Source: Dermacentor variabilis | Lineage: Eukaryota > Arthropoda > Arachnida > Ixodida > Ixodidae | DNA length: 64,000 nucleotides | Reading direction: 5' to 3' | Assembly (NCBI RefSeq): GCF_050947875.1 | Contig: NC_134568.1 | Location: 194,189,853-194,253,852 of the forward strand | In this document: positions 57,130 to 64,000 of the stretch, one piece after another | Numbering within the stretch: position 1 is the stretch's first letter | Layout: every line of letters starts with the position of its first letter | Translations under genes and position numbers: made by a program | The notes under the pieces: model-generated | Seen by the model: the letters and a program-made list of their open reading frames with translations, nothing else | Database searches by the model: none | Told to the model about the DNA's origin: nothing

Positions 57130-57610
57130 CGCTCATTGTTTCCTGTCCATCGAAGCATTAGTGCAGCGAGTTGCCACCGGAGTGGAGGCGAACGTCGTGT
57201 TGGCGCCAGCTGGGAAGCGCGGAGGTCGGTCGCAAAGGAGCCGCACACGCCACAGGGTGAGGGGAGCCGGCAATGATGCGGCTTGGGCACTATGTTTGCG
57301 CCCGGGCCGATGGTCGTAGGAAAAGCCCAATTAGGGTGGCCGGGCGCTCGCCTTCCGGCCTACGCGCCAATTAGCGATCGAAGGACTCGCAGATGCGCAG
57401 CCGAAGCCGGCGCGGCCCTCTTTACAGTCCCGCCGGTCGGGGTCGTAAAGCCTAGCACCGCCGAACGAAGGACCTCAGCTGGTACGGCGCGCTCTTGAGA
57501 GAGCCGTAAAAGGTTCGGCTCCCGCGATCCTTGGTCCGCACCGTGTGCCTGCGCTTCGTCGAGATTCCCGGCGCTCTCGGTCACCGTCTCGTTTTACTCG
57601 CGTTAGGGTT
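57130..57610. other. GC-rich, CpG-rich island of unknown nature
   Basis: About 480 bp rich in CG dinucleotides, contrasting with AT-rich flanks. Overlapping open frames exist on both strands (for example 57,330-57,133 minus and 57,283-57,498 plus), but none shows a domain. It could be a promoter-associated island, a fragment of a GC-rich repeat or a decayed structured RNA; I cannot distinguish these. Confidence 0.35.
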
Positions 57611-58440
57611 GACCAGCTGCACTGGCATGTGAGCTAGCTGTGCATGTACGACACGGATCTTTATGGCTGCTTGCCTGCACTCACATAGCATACACCCGGG
57701 GGAAGGGACACTCACATGACGCTTTGTCCAGGCAAGGTGACGAAAAAGTTACGCCGGTTGAGTCGTCGCTCCTCGGTGAAACGTTTCTGTGCTCCAGCAA
57801 GGCACTCCATACTGCCTCAGAAAGTGCTCCGGGCAGTCAGTTATTCTAGCATTCTGGAACGGAATTCACTAATCTGCGCTGTTGGTACGCAGTTTCTAAG
57901 CCAAAAAGTTATTACGCTAAGATAAGGGTGCAACCGAAGTAGCAGTGCACTTAACTTACGGCGTCGTATGAGAGCGAGGAGGAAGTAAAGCTCGGATTAA
58001 ACGACAAGAAATGAGAGAAGCGCGGTCAACTGATGGCATGATGGCACATCATGCATCAGTAGATGAGGCTATATTCATACCGCAAATCACTGCATACCGC
58101 TATTAAACAGATTCATTTACCGGGCGTCTGCTACAGCGAAGAGAAGCGCAACCGCGCTCGCCCGTTATCCGCACCGCCGCCAAAAGAACGGCAGTGGAAG
58201 TGTCACGCATTCGTCTCACATTTCTGCGAGAGACATGACTGATGGGCACATGATGACATAATTGGCCCTAGAAGAGACGCTCAGGTGGAGAAATTGCCGG
58301 GCTAACCCCAGCTGCAGTAACATCACCACCTTCTCCACCACCATATTACAATATGACTAAATGTATCTTAAGGCGAAAGCCTCAGATGGCCTATGGGTCG
58401 AAAAATCCGATGTTCGGAATTATGCCACCAAAATACATGG
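57611..58440. other. No gene recognised
   Basis: Short frames only, no domain or repeat partner. Confidence 0.4.
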
Positions 58441-58449
58441 CACCAAACT

Positions 58450-58720
58450 TTATAGAGAATCGAACCCACGATCTTTTGTGTTAATTAGGGCGAATGAGGC
58501 CATCAATTTTTCTGCAAAGAAACGTGAAGCTCAGGCGAAGAAGAAGCGTCAGAATGACCTGTGGTGTTAATTAAGGCACAGTTAGTGAAGATATAGTTAA
58601 ACAAGGCACTCTAACCCACGACCTTTGGTGTTAATTAGGGTGAAGTTATTTAGGTATAGTTAATTAAGGTTGACCTAATTAAGGTACTTGAATCCATGAC
58701 CTTTGGTGGGAGCAAAGAAG
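58450..58720 (+). repeat. Minisatellite-like tandem repeat
   Basis: Degenerate units built on acccacgacctttggtgtta plus attagggygaa and tatagttaattaaggt occur about four times with variable spacing. Non-coding. The repeated TTAATTA core makes it a possible target-rich site for TA/TTAA-targeting elements. Confidence 0.65.
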
Positions 58721-58739
58721 TAATAGGAAATATAACAAC

Positions 58740-59900
58740 GCATTCGAATAACAATATTAAGTAATGTAATGAACCTCTGATGAGCGCGCAGGCTTTAGCC
58801 TTCATCTTCTTTAAATAGCGTATGCTAAAGTCACTGTCTGCTATGCATTATTGAAAAGTACGCTGCATAATAAATAGTTCATATGGCCTCAAGGCAAGGC
58901 GACCATCACCCGTACGTTCATCTCTATGGGGTGCGATAGCGCTGCACAAGTTGCAGGTGCGGTTATGCTATGCATAGGCCAAATATCAGCTCTCATGGCA
59001 GCCGGAATATGGGGCTTGTCGACGATGTCATAGAGAGCCAAGCGACAGCGAAATGTGCGCTCCCTTCGCATAGGATTCCTGTCTAGGGCTCGAATAGCTA
59101 TGTAAGCAGCCGTGAAAGAGAAATGCAGAAAGGAACCACGGCTACCGACACTCTCAAAATAGGGATAGAAAACTTCACTGCGTAATATCCGCACGTGCTA
59201 GTTTCGCTGCCTATATCACACTTTAACATCGTATCAGTGTTCATCGCTTCTTCTTCTCTTCTCCTCAGATGACAAAACACCATGATGCCTCACGCCAGGT
59301 CAAGAGTTTGCGTTGCAGGTTCCAGCGGCCGCATTCCGACAGAGGCGAAAGGCACGAAGGGTCGTACACTTCTGCTTTAGTGACCGATAATAAATCATAG
59401 GCTGCGGACGTTAGTGACCGGAGTCCCAAACTACGCTGTCGGCCATGCCCCAAGTGGCACCTCATAGAACTCAAGGCTGATCAGTCAACATCACCACAAT
59501 AATCAGCTCCAACGTTTCCATAAGTTTACCAGCTTCATAAGAACACATGTTCAACTGCACGTCAGAATATTGCACAGCACCATACACGAAGCACATAACG
59601 GTTCAATATCCTAGCTGGTTTCGGATCAAACAGTTCAATTCGTTGATCTTACGACACTGACTCATTTTGTTCGGAGCAGTGACTGCACATATAGAACGAT
59701 GCCAAGGTTCAAGCGGCGCCCGACACAGTTCTGTTAACAAGAGAATGTGGCCTCGCAGTATGAAGCGAACTATGGCTCAAAAGCAACAGTTCGTTAAAAT
59801 TCGGGATGAATTTTGAATGTTCGAAGACGCCATCAGCGTATATTTATGTTGACTGCAGTACGGAGGCCTCTCCGAGCAATCTCTAATTACCCCCGACTCG
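58740..59900. other. No gene recognised
   Basis: Short frames on both strands without domains. Confidence 0.4.
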
Positions 59901-59904
59901 CGCT

Positions 59905-60225
59905 TGCTGATTCTAAGTTGTGCCTGCAAATTTCCTTATTTCATCACTCCACCTAATTTTCTGCCGTCCTGGACAGCCCTTGGTTTCCCCTAGCACCCAC
60001 ACCGTATTTTCGATTGGACTGCCAATTACCTGCCCAACGAATTACGTGGCCTGCCCAGCACCAATTTTTCCTCTTAATGTGAACTATACCACGACCCCCG
60101 TTTGCTGTCTGGTCAACACCGCTCTCTTCTTGTCTCTCAACATTATGTTAACATTTTTCGTCCCATCCCTTGTTTCAGCGGTCCTTTACCTGTTCTCAAG
60201 CTTTTTGTTAATCTCCAAGTTTTAC
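59905..60225 (-). pseudogene. RTE-type LINE fragment, C-terminal part
   Basis: Minus-strand reading gives IKRKNWCWAGHVIRWAGN followed by a frame-shifted GRPENWVE/DEIRKFAGTT-like end. It parallels the RTE copy at 46,956-47,840 (WAWAGRVMRRED; GRQKVRWADEIRKFSGTTW). Stops and shifts are frequent. It may belong to the same minus-strand copy as the RT fragment at 61.3 kb. Confidence 0.65.
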
Positions 60226-61050
60226 CGCCAAGCTGATTATGAGGACCCTGTGCCGTCGGTGTCGGACTTCGCTAAACAGCAGCCAAGTGGCCTAGCGGGA
60301 GAGTAAAAGAAGAGCTTAACAGGGGGAAAGGAGCTGGAGTGACCCCTATCCCCCTGTGAGGATGCTATATTATGCGCGAATCTTATATGGTTGTCACACG
60401 GTGCATTTTCTGCGATCGAGCCAGATTGGCATCGAATTTATCGTCGATTGATTCCACCCTGCCGCGAAAGAAACAAATGTTATTCTGGCGGTTTGCGGCC
60501 AATGAAGAGCGCCCAGCGATTGAAACGCGGTACTAGGAGGGCGTGGCTGTTGGCACTTCTTGCGCCAGCAAGAAATGCCTGGCCGCCACGTCAATCGCCA
60601 AACCACTCCAACCGGTCGTCAAAACGATTGCTGCGCCCGCATCTTGCTCTGACTACTGACACGCAAAAAAGGGGCGGAGCAACTTGCACGTGAAAAAAAT
60701 CACGGCGAAACACAGACAGAAAGACAAAAAACCGGGAGAACCGCAAAAAAAGAAAGGACTCCTAAAGCACGTTCATCACGCGAAGCACGCAAATGCGAAA
60801 ATGAGGTGAAAGAGTGGTGAAACAAAAGATGTACAATATAGACTACTCGCGAAGTTTGACTTGCATGGTGTAACTCTCGGTGTAACTAACACAGCTTCGC
60901 TGTTCGACCATCTTCACGGACTGGAAGGGACGGTGATTTCTTGCCCCATGCATTAGTACTTGTAGACTGCAATGATTGTACCCTTTCTTATTCAACGAAA
61001 GGGGTAAGCTCCCGGTCGCGATTTGGTGAAGCCGCCCATTGGGCTTCGAC
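60226..61050. other. No gene recognised
   Basis: A GC-richer stretch (60,390-60,690) has short frames on both strands but no domain. It probably separates two pieces of the minus-strand RTE LINE. Confidence 0.4.
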
Positions 61051-61271
61051 CTATTTTCATTCTTCTGTAAGTTTCCTTCTCATGATCAGGCTTCCCTGTG
61101 AGTAATCGACCTAGATAAACTTACGCCACCACAAGCGCTAGAGGGTGACTACCGATCATTAATTCTTGTTTGCTGGACAGGCTTTTCAATATTATATTTG
61201 TGTTATATGATAATCTTCAAGCTACTCTTACACTTTCTCGGTTAAGATCCTTAATAAAGTGGTGCAATGTA

Positions 61272-61400
61272 TCCCCCAGCGTTGCTGAACAGGACATCAT
61301 CGGCAAGCTGAAGGTTGGTGTAGTCGCCGCTGAACGTCGCTCCTAATCTTCCCCAATCTAACGGCTTGAATATTTCTTCTAAGCATGCAGTGAATATCAG
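61272..61400 (-). pseudogene. RTE-type LINE RT fragment
   Basis: Minus strand: LIFTACLEEIFKPLDWGRLG, then YTNLQLADDVLFSNAG, matching the RTE RT palm (FTACLE..., LRFADDI). The catalytic pair is kept as ADD. About 1 kb further on the same strand lies an RTE C-terminal fragment (59.9-60.2 kb). Confidence 0.7.
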
Positions 61401-61777
61401 TGCACATATTGTCTATCAGTGTAGAAATTTGGGCTAGTTGGCCCAACATTTGGCAGTATTTCTTGTGGCGCAAAAAGATTGTATCTCCTTCCGTGACCGC
61501 TTTCTTGATAAGTATTTTTCTAACTTGTCTTGCGAATAATTAAAAGATGTGAAATTCGGATTATCACAGAGGCAGAGTAACGGATACGTGCCCTGTGGCT
61601 GAACGCAAATATGGAAGTTACACATAAATGAAGTAATTTTTGAGTTGTGAGCTGAATGCTGCAAGCACCGCCGCCTTCATGTAAATGTCATTCGGTAGTT
61701 CAGCATAATATATACTATTCATTGAGACTGCTAGTTACACACAAATGTGGTAGCTTCGTACACACGCACTGAATTAA

Positions 61778-61778
<1 letters not shown>

Positions 61779-61808
<30 letters not shown>

Positions 61809-61837
61809 CGTGTGTGCGTGCGTGTGCGTGTGCGTGC

Positions 61838-61872
<35 letters not shown>

Positions 61873-61917
61873 CGCGTGCGCGTGTGCGTGTGCGTGTGCG
61901 TGTGTGTGTGTGTGTGT
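61779..61917. repeat. (TG)n / (TGCG)n microsatellite
   Basis: About 138 bp of TG with scattered CG substitutions. All frames across it are artefacts. It occupies the position of the (AT)n array in copy A. Confidence 0.95.
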
Positions 61918-62456
61918 TCTACGATTTTCGTGTCAATGGTGGCACGTTGTTTTATACGCTCTTTCTTTTTTTTATATGTCATCGTACTGATGTCCCACAA
62001 TATACCATATGCAAGATTGCGATCCATCGTACGCATACGTCCGAGAAAAACCGTGGGCATAGAGACTATGTCACTTCGGCTTAGCGCTGAAAAAGCTGAG
62101 GCTAACACCACGCGGAAGACAACAGCTAATTGTGCTACAGCAACAAGTTCTTATAATTAGAGAAGTTCGCGCGTTTTCTCGTTGATTCAACTCTCATGGA
62201 GAATCACAGCTTCAAAAGCATCGGGACAAATAATCCGCAGCTGTATGAGCTTGCGAAAGCTCATATTAGAAAACAGAAAAAGCAAAAGATAGAAGGGCTC
62301 AAAACTCATCACTGACAAGCTTAGCGGTTGTCAGGGACGGACACCCAACTTCTATTTGCTAACACCTAATAAAGTGTCATGACGAGTATGAAAAGTCAGG
62401 CTATTGCGCGCATAAGTTCACCAGACATTAAGCCGAAGTTCACAGCACAGCATTAA

Positions 62457-63180
62457 GAGGAAGCTTTAGCTCGGGCCCAACTCCGACGCGGCCTATTCAA
62501 ATACATGTAAAACGCAAAAACGTTTTTATGAGGTAACCCCTGGACCGATTTTGATGAAATCAGTTGCATTTGAAAGATAAAGTTAAATTCTAGTGACTGT
62601 TGGAAGCGTAATTTCGATTTAGGGCTTGAATTTTCTTAAAACGATTTTCAAATATTTGACCGTTTGAAAAAAATAGAAGCACGAAGTTTACAAATTGATA
62701 GCTATGCATCAAGAACTGATATCGCAGTTCTGTAAACGGCATCCATTAGATCATTCAAAGCGGACAACTTCAATATGTCATCTTACATCTTACATGAATT
62801 TGTTACGTTGGTTACAACGGTTTTACAAAAGTTGTATTTCCCTATGATTAAATTTTTTTATATTCATGTGTAACATATCAATTTTGTCCGCTATGGATGT
62901 ACTTTTAGATGCAGTTCACAGAATTGTATTATCATTCTTAGTGGTTGAGTTACAGAGTTGTAAACTTGATAGTTTCGTTTTTTGAAAATGTTTGATTTTC
63001 GCCAATTTTTAATAAAAGATTGACGACCTAACTCAAAAATTCGAAACCAACAGTCACTAGATGTCAAGTTTTTCTTTTAAATGCAACTAACCTCGTCAAA
63101 TTTGGTGCAGTGGTTGCCGAGAAAAACGAATTCTCCTTTTACATGTATTTAGATAGGAGCACTCGAGCTAAAGCTTCCTC
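62457..63180. mobile_element. 724-bp palindromic MITE at a TTAA/TA target
   Basis: The element is almost wholly an imperfect inverted repeat with arms of about 350 bp: gaggaagctttagctcg at the left end, its complement at the right, and further matching blocks (acatgtaaaa, ctagtgactgttgg, gttgcattt) inward to a turn near 62,840. TTAA lies outside each end (62,453-62,456; 63,181-63,184). Copy A of the duplicated block has a single cattaatgtt at this site, giving the pre-insertion sequence. TTAA or TA could be the duplicated target; the symmetric ends leave this open. No coding capacity. Confidence 0.88.
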
Positions 63181-63208
63181 TTAATGTTGCTGCCTTCCAT
63201 AGCAGCGC

Positions 63209-63248
63209 ATATCTGGCCCTTGCGCCACTAAACCACACACATTCATTC
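63209..63248 (+). mobile_element. 40-bp LINE 3'-end stub with 10-bp target duplication
   Basis: atatctggcccttgcgccac and the next 20 bases match the 3' terminus of the I-type LINE family at 34.64 kb (minus strand catacttggcccttgcacca), followed by a short tail. Flanked by atagcagcgc at 63,199-63,208 and 63,249-63,258. Copy A of the block lacks it. It is an extremely 5'-truncated retrotransposition event. Confidence 0.7.
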
Positions 63249-63690
63249 ATAGCAGCGCGTGTCCAGTACAATTATGCACTAAAACTGCTCATGCACTTTG
63301 AGATGAGAAATTAGGGCGCGCCAAAATGTTCAAACACATGCCCTCCTCGGCTATCAGTTGTGGCCTCTGGCCAATCAGCCACTACAGTGCGTTCCAGCGT
63401 TTACCCGCGTCAGCTCTAGTGGCGCAGATAGATATAATTAGGTTCGTAAGACTGCAACCTCCCTATCGTAGAAATTTCTTCTTACGTCGGCAGCTGCGAC
63501 GGCTGTTTAGGTTTTGTGAATTGACTTACGCTTGATATTGGAGCAAGTACTGAAGTGCGCGTTTGCACTACCTTTAGACACACGCCTTTTTTCGACTACA
63601 GCACTTGTCCTTGCAGCGGCGGACATCACAAGCTTGATGATCCTAGGAACATTTATAGCTTTGTAAATACGCTTTTAAGCATAAAATGCA

Positions 63691-64000
63691 TTTAGCTCCT
63701 GTTGTCGGTGAACTTCAAGTGACTTTGAACCAAAAGCCAGAGCCGTTATCCGAGCAAGTTGCGAGAACAAAACGAGATCATCCGGGCAACCACTCAAAAC
63801 TTCAGCATATGCGGTCTCTGGCCCCCAACTCATTTACAAGACCGCATTAAATACGCTAGTTACTGCTGAAACAAGTTAAAAAAATATTCCTTCCGCAACC
63901 TTCCTAATGTTTGGTCACAATATCACTCAATTTGTAACTTCTAGTACGCTGAGGCTTTATTTCCATTTGCAATAGGAACGTTCAAAAGGCAGAAAGGTCA
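63691..64000. other. No gene recognised
   Basis: AT-rich sequence to the window end without identifiable features. Confidence 0.4.

Larger units (their letters stand above)
61054..63690 (+). repeat. Duplicated block, copy B, with later insertions
   Basis: Same order of shared sequences as 55,539-56,845. It is longer because of about 560 bp near 61,180-61,740 (including an RTE RT fragment), a (TG)n array, a 724-bp palindromic MITE and a 40-bp LINE stub. Copy A provides the unoccupied sequence at the MITE and stub positions, so both inserted after duplication. Confidence 0.85.

Noticed and set aside
61731..62160. Cys-Val or His-Thr rich frames
   Set aside because: Artefacts of the (TG)n array and its flanks.

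Overview
The window is animal genomic DNA made almost entirely of transposable elements. It most likely comes from a hard tick (Ixodidae) or a close chelicerate. This is inferred from the repeats: two copies of a tRNA-derived SINE that I recognise as widespread in ticks, a Penelope-like element with a GIY-YIG domain, and an I-type LINE whose Gag, endonuclease, RT and RNase H resemble tick copies. There is no bacterial gene organisation, no CRISPR array and no convincing complete host gene. The only host-gene hints are two in-phase candidate exons at about 53.6 and 55.2 kb and a weaker one at 44.8 kb.

Layout. 0.9-1.6 kb: 3' end of a CR1/L2-like LINE. 4.6-11 kb: a decayed CR1/L2-like LINE (+) with a fossil 2A-like motif, split by an I-type LINE tail (-) and a Penelope-like element (-). 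11-12.7 kb: an interspersed repeat and (TATC)n/(AT)n microsatellites. 12.776-19.702 kb: the best-preserved element, a 6.9-kb LTR retrotransposon with near-identical 781-bp LTRs and one intact 1507-codon Gag-Pol frame. 19.7-30.9 kb: mostly featureless sequence with two SINEs flanked by 12-bp target duplications. 30.9-33.4 kb: a degenerate tandem array with tRNA-like SINE pieces. 33.9-43.6 kb: a nest in which one mariner is split by an I-type LINE, itself interrupted by a 2.0-kb inverted-repeat element carrying a THAP-like frame and by a CR1 tail. 45.1-45.8 kb: (AT)n arrays around an LTR-retrotransposon leader. 46.1-49.3 kb: a DD41D Tc1/mariner relative with ~350-bp inverted repeats, split by an RTE LINE. 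50-52 kb: a fold-back repeat and a MITE. 53.4-55.4 kb: candidate host exons around a tandem/inverted repeat. 55.5-56.8 and 61.05-63.7 kb: two copies of a duplicated block. The second copy gained a 724-bp palindromic MITE and a 40-bp LINE stub, and the first copy preserves the empty sites.

The most notable object is the LTR retrotransposon. It is Ty3/gypsy by domain sequence, but integrase lies before reverse transcriptase (Gag-PR-IN-RT-RH), the order of the Gmr1-like group. Its Gag carries a segment resembling the vertebrate SCAN domain. Its protease active site reads DSAA instead of DSGA/DTGA, which may disable an otherwise young, intact copy.
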